This document shows positions 46,031 to 55,073 of a stretch of 64,000 nucleotides of DNA, in pieces. Both the position numbers and the translations under genes were made by a program. Location of the stretch: positions 248,001-312,000 of the forward strand of contig JAIOYW010000001.1 of assembly GCA_021740915.1 (NCBI GenBank), read 5' to 3'. Origin of the DNA: Ignavibacteriales bacterium. GTDB lineage: Bacteria; Bacteroidota; Ignavibacteria; Ignavibacteriales; Melioribacteraceae. Position 1 is the first letter of the stretch; every line of letters starts with the position of its first letter. The notes beneath the pieces were generated by a model, which saw nothing but the letters and a program-made list of their open reading frames with translations, searched no databases and was not told where the DNA came from.

Positions 46031-46753
46031 TTAATTCCCTGAACCAAAGACATCTTTGAGCAAGTCAGTAACTCTCGCAGCAGGATCTTTCCTGATTTTC
46101 AACTCTTCTTTTGAGAGCATTGTAAAAATACCATCCAGCGACTTGGTAGAAACATATTCACCCAAATCTGTAAGCTCAAAACCTAAAAAAGGTACACTCT
46201 TGAGTTTATCAGCTACCTGATTATACATTTTTGTAACGCCACCCGCACCTAATATCTCATTTACTTTGGGTTTGAGTGCATTCTTTAGTTCTTCTTTTGT
46301 TTTTGACTTAAAATATTCGGTGGCCGCGTTATCAGCACCATTCACAATTTTAATTGCATCATCGACAGTCATGCCTTTGATTGCAGCCAGGAGTATTGGA
46401 GCAGCTTCAGCAGAGGCTGATTCAGCAGCCCGATTAAGACTTACCTGAATATCTTCAAACTGTTTACCAATTCCAAAACTTTTAGCTACTTTCTCAACAT
46501 CGCTCAATTGCTTTGGCAATGGTATGGCAATTTCCGGATTTTTTAAAAAACCATCTGTCTGTGAGACTAATTTAATTGCGTTTTCAGAGCCAATTGAAAG
46601 CGCTTCTTTAAGTCCATCTTCAACTTTGCTGCCCCCGGTATTTTGTCCGGGAATATTTTTTTGCACATCCTTCAGGATATCTTTGATTTGAGAGTAGCTG
46701 GATGAAACTGAAATTAAATACACAAGAACAAACAGGATCGTTACTTTTTTCAT
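46031..46753 (-). CDS. Exported DUF4197 protein
   Basis: The 240-residue protein has a signal peptide (about 1-21, ending SSSYSQ) and matches DUF4197: GLKEALSIGSENAIKLVS (about 46-63) near the start, the NPEIAIPLPKQL segment (about 71-82) and a C-terminal SKEELKIRKDPAARVTDLLKDVFG. The family is periplasmic and of unknown function. It is divergent from the TIGR03546/TIGR03545 pair. Confidence 0.88.
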   Translation of the reverse strand: MKKVTILFVLVYLISVSSSYSQIKDILKDVQKNIPGQNTGGSKVEDGLKEALSIGSENAIKLVSQTDGFLKNPEIAIPLPKQLSDVEKVAKSFGIGKQFEDIQVSLNRAAESASAEAAPILLAAIKGMTVDDAIKIVNGADNAATEYFKSKTKEELKNALKPKVNEILGAGGVTKMYNQVADKLKSVPFLGFELTDLGEYVSTKSLDGIFTMLSKEELKIRKDPAARVTDLLKDVFGSGN

Positions 46754-46867
46754 TTTGTTACCAAGTTTTTTTAGAATTACAATCTTAATTTATCGATTTT
46801 TAACTTTAGAATTACCTTTTCAGCCTGTAAAAAATTATATTTAGTAGGCATTTTCTATGGAGTAAAT

Positions 46868-47392
46868 ATGTTCGGATTCGAAATCCTGGCGAAATTATTT
46901 AAGATACTTCGTTCTGGTTCATCTCCCGCACAAATCGCCTGGGGATTTAATTTTGGTATGATTATAGGGCTAACACCATTGATGAGTCTGCATAATCTTT
47001 TGATTTTGATTCTGGTAATAATATTTAATGTAAATCTCTCTGTTGTTTTTTTTAGCCTTGCATTGTTTAGCGGATTTGCATATCTGCTAGATCCAATATT
47101 TCATAATTTTGGTTATTATTTGCTGACAGCCCCCGAATTTCTTCAAGGATTCTATACAGCTATTTACAATATACCCCTAATAGCCTTATCAAATTTCAAT
47201 AATACCGTTGTGATAGGTAGTCTTGTTAGTTCCCTCCTGCTTCTTACCCCATTCTTCTTCGGGGTAAAAAGTTTTGTTGTCGTTTACCGCGAAAAAATTG
47301 ATCCGAAACTTGAGAAATTGAAAATTGTCAAGATTGTAAAATCCTCGAAAATTTATGGCTTTTATGAAAAAATAAGGGATTGGAGGGATTAA
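46868..47392 (+). CDS. TIGR03546-family membrane protein
   Basis: The 174-residue protein has about four membrane helices. Its start, ILRSGSSPAQIAWGFNFGMIIGLTPL, resembles the DUF2062-type entry and is the signature of the TIGR03546 family. Members are nearly always followed by a TIGR03545 gene, and that is the case here: the stop and the next start overlap (TAATG). The function of the pair is unknown. Confidence 0.85.
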   Translation: MFGFEILAKLFKILRSGSSPAQIAWGFNFGMIIGLTPLMSLHNLLILILVIIFNVNLSVVFFSLALFSGFAYLLDPIFHNFGYYLLTAPEFLQGFYTAIYNIPLIALSNFNNTVVIGSLVSSLLLLTPFFFGVKSFVVVYREKIDPKLEKLKIVKIVKSSKIYGFYEKIRDWRD

Positions 47393-49236
47393 TGTTCAGG
47401 ACAAAAGGTTTAATTGGGCTCGTTATTTTCGCTGCACTTGTAATAGCAATCTTACTTATTTTTACCGATAAGTGGCTTGAATCAAAAATTGAAGAAATTG
47501 GGACAGATTCTAATGAAGCTCTTGTTGAAATAGACGGGTTGGATTTTTCAATCTTCGGCGCCCATCTTAAATGGAACAGACTTCAGGTCACAGATTCTGA
47601 TTCAACGATGCTGAATTCGTTTGAAACTGGTAAATGCGCTTTCGATATGGAGTTTTTTCCTTTGCTCTCAGGAAAAGTTATAATTGAAAATTTTCAGATC
47701 AGCAGTGTTAAAACAGGAACGAAACGTGCCTATGATGGAGCGGTAAAGAAAACTCGACAGCAAAATACAAAGGGCGAATCTTCATTTATTTCCGGAACTA
47801 TGGATAGGTTAAATTCAGAAATTGCTAATCTTCCTCAATACAGATTCGTTGCTGCCGTCACAAAATTTAATGTTGACAGCCTTATCGCGATACTTGACCT
47901 CCGCTCACCAAAGAAGATTGACTCAGTACGGATTGCCGCTCAGGAAAAATACTCTTATTGGGACAAACAGATTTCTGACAATTCATTTGAAAATGATATC
48001 AGGGAGATTGAATCAAAAGTCCAGACAATCGATCTCAATACAGTGAAATCTTTAGATAAAATTCCCGGGATATTAAAAAATATCCAGCAGATAAAAACTC
48101 AGAGTGATTCCCTTACGAGGAAATTTGAGAGCACCAGGAATATGTTCAACAATGATCTTGCATTCATTCAGAGCAGCTATTCTAACATAGATGAATGGAT
48201 AGAAGAAGATTATCAGCGCGCAATGTCGATGGCGAAATTGCCAGAATTTAATGCTCAGAGCCTCGCAAAAATAATCTTTGGACCTTCAATAATAAATAAG
48301 GTCAATACATACCTTGGATATGTAGAAACTGCAAGGGGTTATTCTGAAGAGTTCTCTTCAACTCAGCCAAAAGAAGAAAAACCTCCAAGGTTTAAGGGGC
48401 AGGACATTTATTTTTATAATCAATACGCCCGTCCAGACTTTTGGATTAAAAATATCGAACTTTCAGGTGAGACCCAAAAACAGGTCAAGGTTTCGGGTAT
48501 TGTTAAGGATATTATTTCGGACCAGCGTTTTATCAATCGGCCGACTAACGTAAAAATAGAAGCTGACAGTAAAGATGGAATTGATATGCTGCTTACTGCA
48601 GTTTTTAATTATCTTGGAGAGAAGCCACAGGAAATTCTGACATTAAACTATTCAGGTTTCAGCCTAAATAATACAAAACTTTCAGATTCCAAATTTCTCC
48701 CAAACAATATCAGAGAAGGTGTTGGGATAATCGATGCTAACTTTGATATACAGGGATCAGAAATTATTGGAAATATCGGATTCAAAGCAGATAATTTAAA
48801 ATTTGATTTCGATGAAGGAATGAAAGCCGAGAATAAATTCGAGGAAATTATTCAGGAAATGATAACCGATATCAGGCTCATAACTGTCGAAGCTACCATA
48901 CGCGGGGTTGGAAACGATCTTAATTTTACTGTTAATTCCAACATCGATAAATTACTCTCTGATAAGCTGAACAGTATTATCGGAAGAGAAATAAATGATG
49001 CTAAACAAAAACTGATGTCAAAGATTAATGCTGAAGTAGCCAAATATAAGGAGGCTGCTGAAAAAGTGGTCAGAGAAAAAGAAACCGAATTAAAGACAAA
49101 AGTTGAAAAATACCAGACAATTGTTCAGGAGAAGGTCAAATTGGTCGAAGCTAAGAAAAAAGAAGTTGAAGATAAAAAAAAGAAAATTGAAGATGAAGCA
49201 AAAGGCAATATGCTTAATATCTTTAAAAAACCTTAA
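47392..49236 (+). CDS. TIGR03545-family AsmA-like envelope protein
   Basis: The 614-residue protein has an N-terminal membrane helix (about 6-25) and a long extracytoplasmic part. The region just after the helix (VEIDGLDFSIFGAHLKWNRLQVTDSDS, in parts) has the form of the start of AsmA-type proteins. Long helical stretches follow, and a strongly charged coiled coil closes the protein (about 540-610, Lys/Glu rich). It matches the partner family of TIGR03546. AsmA-like proteins are thought to move lipids across the envelope, but that is only an analogy. ATG 47392 was chosen because it overlaps the upstream stop codon. Confidence 0.82.
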   Translation: MFRTKGLIGLVIFAALVIAILLIFTDKWLESKIEEIGTDSNEALVEIDGLDFSIFGAHLKWNRLQVTDSDSTMLNSFETGKCAFDMEFFPLLSGKVIIENFQISSVKTGTKRAYDGAVKKTRQQNTKGESSFISGTMDRLNSEIANLPQYRFVAAVTKFNVDSLIAILDLRSPKKIDSVRIAAQEKYSYWDKQISDNSFENDIREIESKVQTIDLNTVKSLDKIPGILKNIQQIKTQSDSLTRKFESTRNMFNNDLAFIQSSYSNIDEWIEEDYQRAMSMAKLPEFNAQSLAKIIFGPSIINKVNTYLGYVETARGYSEEFSSTQPKEEKPPRFKGQDIYFYNQYARPDFWIKNIELSGETQKQVKVSGIVKDIISDQRFINRPTNVKIEADSKDGIDMLLTAVFNYLGEKPQEILTLNYSGFSLNNTKLSDSKFLPNNIREGVGIIDANFDIQGSEIIGNIGFKADNLKFDFDEGMKAENKFEEIIQEMITDIRLITVEATIRGVGNDLNFTVNSNIDKLLSDKLNSIIGREINDAKQKLMSKINAEVAKYKEAAEKVVREKETELKTKVEKYQTIVQEKVKLVEAKKKEVEDKKKKIEDEAKGNMLNIFKKP

Positions 49237-49243
49237 GGAGAAT

Positions 49244-49555
49244 ATGGAATTACCAAAAAAGTACATTAATTTTTCCGATGAGTACCCAGAAATTGCAGCA
49301 GCCTATGAAAATTTAGGGAAAAGTATCAGCGAGCAGGGAAAATTGGATACAAAGACACGGGCACTTGTCAAACTTGCTTTGTCTGCCGGCTCTGAATTAG
49401 AGGGTGGAGTCCATGCACACGTAAGGAAAGCACTGGAGGCAGGAGTAGAACCTGATGAGATACGTGAAATTGCGCTACTTGCCATCACGACCCTGGGATT
49501 TCCCAAAGCCATGAAAATACTTACCTGGATTGAGGATATCGCACCAGGTAAGTAA
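49244..49555 (+). CDS. Carboxymuconolactone-decarboxylase-like (AhpD fold) protein
   Basis: The 103-residue protein is a single CMD domain: LDTKTRALVKLALSAGSELEGGVHAHVRKALEAGVEPDEIREIALLAITTLGFPKAM, in parts, matches the family well. It lacks the CxxC of AhpD-type redox members: Cys is absent from the whole protein, and only Glu and His of the site (E-GGVHAH) remain. So it is not a peroxidase-system protein of the AhpD kind. The start at 49244 follows AAGGAG closely. It comes seven bases after the TIGR03545 stop and may share its transcript. Confidence 0.82.
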   Translation: MELPKKYINFSDEYPEIAAAYENLGKSISEQGKLDTKTRALVKLALSAGSELEGGVHAHVRKALEAGVEPDEIREIALLAITTLGFPKAMKILTWIEDIAPGK

Positions 49556-49564
49556 AACTAGTGA

Positions 49565-50191
49565 TTAGCAGCCTTCACGCTTTTTTCGGGCAGGTTTAGG
49601 TTTGCTAAGCGGAACATTGACAGGTGCCTGAATTTTGGGGAGGTCAGGAGATACAGTTTGTGAACCAACAGCATCGCTCTTAGGCTGTCCACCAAAATGA
49701 AAACTTATCTGTGATATTTTTGACCGCTCATTTTCTGACAATGCCTGTATCTCTGGATAGAGCACATTATTTTTCCAGCCGTCTAATCCCCCACTAAGGA
49801 TTCTGACATCTTTATATTTTGCGGCTTTTAATAAAATCCAGCTTTTACCAGATTCAAGATCATCTGAAGAGTATAGGATTATTCTCTGATTCTTCATAAG
49901 CTCTGAATTCAGCAAATTCATCGGTGAAATATTAATAGCGCCGGGTATAAAATATTGCAGATACTCCTCTTCCGCTCTTAAATCGACCAGAACGTACTCC
50001 TGATCTCCGGCAATCAATAATTCAGCCAATTCAGTTGGCGTTACTTTATCATGACCTTTAGTAGAGTTGAGTGAAAGTTCCATCGGATTTATTTTAAGCG
50101 TTGAGCTATATGGATCGCCCGCAAAAAGTGCAATCACTGCGAAAAAAAGGAGTAAAATGGCAAGGATCAATTCAATCTTTGGTTTTTTCAT
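49565..50191 (-). CDS. Membrane-anchored rhodanese-like protein without catalytic Cys, lone C-terminal Cys
   Basis: The 208-residue protein has an N-terminal membrane helix (about 7-25), a rhodanese domain (about 48-150, with VLVDLRAEEEYLQYFIPGAINI and LSGGLDGWKN) and a Pro/Lys-rich tail. The active-site loop reads LYSSDDLESG, so Ser stands where rhodaneses have the sulfur-carrying Cys. The only Cys in the protein is the very last residue (REGC). It is the last gene of the PsrABC-YeeE/YedE operon and overlaps its neighbour (ATGA). Sulfur binding or delivery by the tail Cys is a speculation. Confidence 0.8.
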   Translation of the reverse strand: MKKPKIELILAILLLFFAVIALFAGDPYSSTLKINPMELSLNSTKGHDKVTPTELAELLIAGDQEYVLVDLRAEEEYLQYFIPGAINISPMNLLNSELMKNQRIILYSSDDLESGKSWILLKAAKYKDVRILSGGLDGWKNNVLYPEIQALSENERSKISQISFHFGGQPKSDAVGSQTVSPDLPKIQAPVNVPLSKPKPARKKREGC

Positions 50192-50787
50192 TTTCCCTCC
50201 GCCTTCTTAGCCATTTTTTTCTCACCCCATTCAGCAGCAATAAACGCACCCAAGGCCATAATGGCAACTGCAAAAACCACAAATCCATATGAGAGATTAA
50301 AATATCCCGGTAAACTTACATTACCCATCGAACCTGAAACAAAGAAATTTTCGATAAGAGGGAATAGCTCACCGAACACAAAGACGCCGGCAGCAACGCC
50401 AATAAAATAAACGAGTCCGTCAATTCTGCCCGTGGCTAAAGACACGGCTGATGTGCCCGGGCAGTAACCCCCAATCACGAAACCAATTCCAAGAATCAGA
50501 CCACCGATAACTTGCGGTAGCATGAATGTATCTGTAGTATAAATCAGCGATATATCGAGAATTCCAAAAAGTCCAAAAAAATAAACTCCGAACATTGCTG
50601 TTACGATTGCACTGAACATTACTTTAAGCACCCGCATGTCAGTAAAATAAAATTGTGCCGCCAAAAGTCGTGCATTTCCAAAACCAGCTCTTTCAAGGGC
50701 AAATCCGAATCCTATCCCAATGACGAAGGCAAGAACAAGACTGACTTCATCTCCAAAAAACCCAAATTTGAATAGTGGGAAATTCAT
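50188..50787 (-). CDS. YeeE/YedE-family sulfur transporter, half-size protein 2
   Basis: The 199-residue polytopic protein of the YeeE/YedE (TsuA-like) family has typical glycine-rich helices. Its motif GFGFALERAGFGNARLL (about 21-37) is followed by GGYCPGTSAVSLATGR (about 102-117), holding the conserved Cys of the thiosulfate path. I start it at ATG 50787: this overlaps the upstream stop as ATGA and has AGGAGG eight bases before it. The frame is open up to 50856, but those codons lie in the neighbour. Together with the next half it should make one complete carrier for thiosulfate or a related sulfur compound. Confidence 0.85.
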   Translation of the reverse strand: MNFPLFKFGFFGDEVSLVLAFVIGIGFGFALERAGFGNARLLAAQFYFTDMRVLKVMFSAIVTAMFGVYFFGLFGILDISLIYTTDTFMLPQVIGGLILGIGFVIGGYCPGTSAVSLATGRIDGLVYFIGVAAGVFVFGELFPLIENFFVSGSMGNVSLPGYFNLSYGFVVFAVAIMALGAFIAAEWGEKKMAKKAEGK

Positions 50788-51356
50788 ATCCATAACCTCC
50801 TGACAAAATAGGCAGTCGCATAAGCACCGGCAAAAACCATCATCATAAATGCCCAACTGCCGAGATTAAGCAGCGCTCCTCCGGTTAAAGCCTGTCCACT
50901 GGTACAGCCCCTTGCGAGTTTTGCGCCAAATCCCATTAAGCCTCCGCCTATAAAAGCAAAAAACAACCTGTTTCTCACACTGATCCGAGGTCCTTTTTCA
51001 ACTGTCCTTTTTATCCTGTGGGCTAAAATTCCGGATAAGAAACCTCCAACCATTACCCCTAAAACCTCAAGTACAAGCCAGTCTTTAAATAGCCCGAAAG
51101 TTCCGCCTCCCAAATAGCTGCTGTAAAATGAATTAGCTTTGGCATGTTCAGGGGCTACTGAAGAAACTACAGTTGCAACTGCTGAAGATACCGCTCCTGA
51201 TGCACCGAGCCCTCTTCCGACGAGCACAAATGCTGCAAGAAGTACGAGTCCTAAAGCCACTCCGGTCACATATGGATTGGAATAAGCTTTCGGTGAATGA
51301 CTGACAGCCTCAGAATGATGTTTGTCTGATACCAGAATGTCACTTAATACTGACAT
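50784..51356 (-). CDS. YeeE/YedE-family sulfur transporter, half-size protein 1
   Basis: The 190-residue protein begins with a polar lead and one helix and ends with the YeeE/YedE motif GFGAKLARGCTSGQALTGGALL (about 147-168), which carries the second conserved Cys. Its partner is the coupled gene 50188-50787. In fused YeeE/YedE transporters both motifs are in one chain. The genes for a PsrABC-like enzyme directly upstream point to sulfur-compound uptake for, or release from, that enzyme. Confidence 0.85.
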   Translation of the reverse strand: MSVLSDILVSDKHHSEAVSHSPKAYSNPYVTGVALGLVLLAAFVLVGRGLGASGAVSSAVATVVSSVAPEHAKANSFYSSYLGGGTFGLFKDWLVLEVLGVMVGGFLSGILAHRIKRTVEKGPRISVRNRLFFAFIGGGLMGFGAKLARGCTSGQALTGGALLNLGSWAFMMMVFAGAYATAYFVRRLWI

Positions 51357-51375
51357 AATTATTCATCTCCTGTAA

Positions 51376-52323
51376 TTAAAAATGTGCGTTAAGCCAATGA
51401 GAATATTGGCCTGCTTCAACAATTAAAAATCTTAATATTAACCCGCCCATAATTACGAGAACCGGCGCAATGGCGGTATGCTGAACTTTGTGATTTACAG
51501 CCCTTGTCTGGATCAGCAATGGAATGATAATACCTAATCCAACGACAAACACCCAGAACGTAACTGCGTATGTACCCGTAAGCAGAAGATATGCGGCTTT
51601 TATCTGGACTTCAGTAGAGTTGAGCAAACCGGCTATAAAAAGGAAAATCACAACAAGTTCGATTGACAGGAAAATATTATCTGCACGGGCAAGAGTTTCT
51701 CTTTCTACTACATTTCTTGCAATCATATGGACAAAGGCGGCTGCGGCTGATAATCCTGAGATGAGGAAAAGAACAGCAAGCAGTGATGAGTTCCACAATG
51801 GCCGCGAGACCATTGAACTTAATAAAACCCCTGTATAAACACCTAAACCTAATCCTAAGACAATGTTACCATATGAGGTTGCATTCAAAATGAACCGATT
51901 TTCCCGAAACTTTTTACTCAGATTTCCAGGATTTTTTATATACTTATTCAAATACTCCGGCGGTGCCATCAAAATATTCGCTATAAGCACGGGATATACC
52001 AGAAGCAATATCCAGGCGCCCCAGGACATTGGCGACTTTATCTCAAATGTTGTATAAAGGCGCCAGAAATGAATTTTGTATTCAAGATCGAGAAAAAGAG
52101 CGAACATTCCTATCGATAATAGAATGAAACTGATACGGGGAAGAATCCGGCAGCTACAATCAGGCTCAGTTATTCTTCCTTTCATAATTGAATATCCCGA
52201 AATTATCATCATTCCGGCAACTATTCCGCCAATGAAGAGATAAACCGGGATTTCCCAGCCCCAAACATGAAATATAGGATCAATCAAATGATTGCTCCTT
52301 GATGTTGTAATCTCATTTAACAT
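51376..52323 (-). CDS. psrC: PsrC/NrfD-like membrane subunit
   Basis: The 315-residue polytopic protein has eight to nine helices of the NrfD/PsrC family. WGWEIPVYLFIGGIVAGMMIISGYS (about residues 21-45) is the standard first helix, and LYTTFEIKSPMSWGAWILL (about 90-108) carries the quinone-site region. It anchors the PsrAB pair and exchanges electrons with menaquinol. It lies between the Fe-S subunit and the YeeE/YedE genes. Confidence 0.92.
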   Translation of the reverse strand: MLNEITTSRSNHLIDPIFHVWGWEIPVYLFIGGIVAGMMIISGYSIMKGRITEPDCSCRILPRISFILLSIGMFALFLDLEYKIHFWRLYTTFEIKSPMSWGAWILLLVYPVLIANILMAPPEYLNKYIKNPGNLSKKFRENRFILNATSYGNIVLGLGLGVYTGVLLSSMVSRPLWNSSLLAVLFLISGLSAAAAFVHMIARNVVERETLARADNIFLSIELVVIFLFIAGLLNSTEVQIKAAYLLLTGTYAVTFWVFVVGLGIIIPLLIQTRAVNHKVQHTAIAPVLVIMGGLILRFLIVEAGQYSHWLNAHF

Positions 52324-52326
52324 AAT

Positions 52327-52866
52327 TTACTCCAGATAAAATATATTCGGTTTCGTACCGGCGGCAGGGTGCTGAACACTGCTCTTCCTTGATGCCACGA
52401 GTTTACTTACCTCACTGTTTGGGTCATCAAGATCACCAAAGTGCATACAGTAAGTCGGACATACTGAAACACATGCTGGGTCCTCTCCATTTTCTACTCT
52501 GTGGATACAAAATGTACATTTGTCCGCGTATCCATCCGGATGAATGTACCTCGCATCATAGGGACAAGATGCAACACAGGCTTTACACCCTATACAGAGA
52601 TCATGATCAACCAGTACTACTCCCCCAAAATCGTGTATATGACTTGCACCTGTCGGGCAGCAGCTCACACAGGGAGTATCTGAACAGTGATTACATCTCT
52701 CTGTTCGGATTTGCATAGTAAGGTTCGGGAAAGAACCACTTACTTCAGTTGTAATCCAATCTCTGTCGAATCCTTCGGGAAGATTATTTTCCGTCTTGCA
52801 GGCTACAACACAATCCATACAACCAACACATTTTCTCGTATCAATAGCCATACCTAATCTTGACAT
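52327..52866 (-). CDS. psrB: PsrB-like iron-sulfur subunit with four 4Fe-4S clusters
   Basis: The 179-residue ferredoxin-like subunit has four Cys clusters: CVGCMDCVVAC, CNHCSDTPCVSCC, CIGCKACVASC and the CTFC-CVSVCP pair. It has no export signal and would be carried across the membrane with PsrA by the Tat system. It links PsrA to the membrane subunit electronically. Four bases separate it from each neighbour. Confidence 0.94.
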   Translation of the reverse strand: MSRLGMAIDTRKCVGCMDCVVACKTENNLPEGFDRDWITTEVSGSFPNLTMQIRTERCNHCSDTPCVSCCPTGASHIHDFGGVVLVDHDLCIGCKACVASCPYDARYIHPDGYADKCTFCIHRVENGEDPACVSVCPTYCMHFGDLDDPNSEVSKLVASRKSSVQHPAAGTKPNIFYLE

Positions 52867-52870
52867 GTTT

Positions 52871-55072
52871 TCAGGCCTCCTCGAAAGTTACAAAGTTGTT
52901 GTTCAGTCCTGTTCCGCCCATAAGTGGATCGGTTGAGCAGTTTTTCAATAAAAGAGAATCACTTGCACCTTTTTTATAAGTGCTCTTGAGCATTTTGGAA
53001 GTTTGACCAAAACCATGCACAAGGAATACACAATCAGGTCGTATTCGCTCAGTCACTTTTACCTTAACAGGCTCACTTTTTACTCCATAAGTATTCGCCA
53101 ATCTGATTTTATCGCCTGATTTGTAACCATATTTCATAGCAACGCTGGTATTTACCCAAACTTCATTTTCTTCATAAAGATCCGACAATAGATGATTTGA
53201 CTGAGTCCGGCTGAATGTGTGAACTGGTGAGCGTCCATAGATCAGACGCAGATATCCCGGCGGATTTTCTTTTGGTTTTTCAAATTCAGGGACAGGCGAA
53301 AACCCGGCTGCCTGAAGCTGCGGAGAATAAAATTCGATTTTTCCGCTGGGAGTATAGAAAACCGGTTCGATTCCATCCTCAAAGAAAATCGGAGTCTCTT
53401 CCCCTTTAAGGATTCCTTTTTTCTTGAGCTCATCATAAGAGTATCCGGCAGCACCAAGTCTTTTCTTAAAATATTCTTCGATATTTGTCCAGGGATAATA
53501 GTGTCCTAAACCAAGTTTAATTGCTAATTCACGTGCAATCCACCAGTTGGGTTTTGTATCTCCCGGTGAACTGATGACAGGTTGCCTGAGCGAGATAAAT
53601 GGTTTTTTGAATGGTGTGATACTTAAGTCATCAAATCTTTCCAGATAAGTGTCTTCGGGCAGCACAACATCAGCCCAACCAGCAATTTCACTTGGTACAA
53701 CATCAACAACAACCATCAAATCAAGATTTTGAATTGCCTTAATTGTCTCTTCACGATCAGGTAAAGCCTGGATCAGATTTGTGGCATAAACCAACCAACC
53801 TTTAATCGGATATGGTTCACCGGTAATCGTAGCTTCTCTTATTCCGGTTGTAATTGTCTCTGAGGCAAACGGATACTTTTTCCCGGGATTATCAACCTTA
53901 CCTCTTTCACCATGCGGATATTCAGGATATGGGTAATTTGGAATATCAAGTGATGCCGGGAAAAAGAAACCACCTTTACGTCCCCAACTGCCGAGAAGTG
54001 CATTTAGCAAGGCAATTGCCCTGCTTCGTTGAGCATCGTTACCATACCAGGTAGTATGTCTTCCAGGATGAACAAGTGTACGCGGTTTATTTTTTGCCAT
54101 TTCAATTGCAGTTGCTCTTATGATTTCAGGGTCAATCCCGGTTTGAATATAAGCCCATTCCGGGGTATTCAGGGAGATCAACTGGCTGAATTGCTCGAAT
54201 CCGAATCCGTACTTTTCGACATATTCCTTATCATACAATCCCATACTCACAATTACATTCATCCAGGCAAGAATTAATGCAGTGTCCGTTCCTGGTTTTA
54301 TTGGCAGATAATATTTGGCTTTCCCTGCTGCAACGCTGAAACGAGGATCGACAACAATGAGGGTACCCTTATTCTCAATAAACCTTGAAAATTCCTGCAC
54401 CTGAGTATTATGCATATTTTCACCAAGATGAGAACCGATGAGTACAAGACAGTCTGCATTTTCAATATCTGTCCTCTCCGGCGAGCCAACGGGTTCACCA
54501 AAAGTCAGTTCAAACCCGACATCCCTGGGACCCCGGCACTGAGCAAAGGATGGTGCTGCTACATTGGGAGAACCATACGCTTTCAGTGTGTGTTTAAGAA
54601 AATTTCCACCAATTCCATGACTGAACAGAGCCACTGATTCCGGACCATACTTTGCTTTAATTTTATTCATTTTTTCAGCGATGTACGATAAGGCTTCATC
54701 CCAGGTGACTGCAACCCATTGATCTTCACCTCTTTCATTCTTCCTTATGAGGGGTGATTTTAACCGGTCCTTATCGAAATGGGCTCCGATTCCTCCAGTT
54801 CCTCTGGGGCATAAACGTCCGTTACTAAGCGGGTCTTCGGGATTTCCTTCAATCTTCCATAACTCACCGTCTTTAAGATATGCTATAGCTCCGCATTTCC
54901 AAAAACAGATATCGCATGTGGTAGGTATTTTTTCGATGCCCTTACCTTTTCCGGTTTTTGCGTTGATATATTCAGCGCTTTTTGCAAGAGGTTCCGAAGC
55001 ACTGACTGCAGCTGCTGCCCCAAGCCCGAAACCTGTAATCTTCAAGAATCTTCTTCTAGATACTGTTATCAT
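52871..55072 (-). CDS. psrA: PsrA/PhsA-like molybdopterin catalytic subunit
   Basis: This 733-residue Mo-bisPGD enzyme has a Tat signal (SRRRFLKIT at residues 5-13) and an N-terminal 4Fe-4S site (Cys53, 56, 60 and 88). A candidate Mo ligand, Cys179 in FAQCRGPRD, sits where polysulfide, thiosulfate and tetrathionate reductases have theirs. The length agrees with PsrA/PhsA. The reaction may be reduction of polysulfide or thiosulfate, or the reverse sulfur oxidation; sulfur-handling genes downstream support a sulfur substrate. Arsenate and other oxyanion reductases of the same family cannot be excluded from the sequence. It starts right after the MerR gene (one base between stop and start). Confidence 0.88.
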   Translation of the reverse strand: MITVSRRRFLKITGFGLGAAAAVSASEPLAKSAEYINAKTGKGKGIEKIPTTCDICFWKCGAIAYLKDGELWKIEGNPEDPLSNGRLCPRGTGGIGAHFDKDRLKSPLIRKNERGEDQWVAVTWDEALSYIAEKMNKIKAKYGPESVALFSHGIGGNFLKHTLKAYGSPNVAAPSFAQCRGPRDVGFELTFGEPVGSPERTDIENADCLVLIGSHLGENMHNTQVQEFSRFIENKGTLIVVDPRFSVAAGKAKYYLPIKPGTDTALILAWMNVIVSMGLYDKEYVEKYGFGFEQFSQLISLNTPEWAYIQTGIDPEIIRATAIEMAKNKPRTLVHPGRHTTWYGNDAQRSRAIALLNALLGSWGRKGGFFFPASLDIPNYPYPEYPHGERGKVDNPGKKYPFASETITTGIREATITGEPYPIKGWLVYATNLIQALPDREETIKAIQNLDLMVVVDVVPSEIAGWADVVLPEDTYLERFDDLSITPFKKPFISLRQPVISSPGDTKPNWWIARELAIKLGLGHYYPWTNIEEYFKKRLGAAGYSYDELKKKGILKGEETPIFFEDGIEPVFYTPSGKIEFYSPQLQAAGFSPVPEFEKPKENPPGYLRLIYGRSPVHTFSRTQSNHLLSDLYEENEVWVNTSVAMKYGYKSGDKIRLANTYGVKSEPVKVKVTERIRPDCVFLVHGFGQTSKMLKSTYKKGASDSLLLKNCSTDPLMGGTGLNNNFVTFEEA

Positions 55073-55073
55073 T

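Noticed and set aside
52389-52718. Cys/His-rich open frame on the plus strand
   Set aside because: The Cys and His codons mirror the four Fe-S motifs of psrB on the opposite strand.
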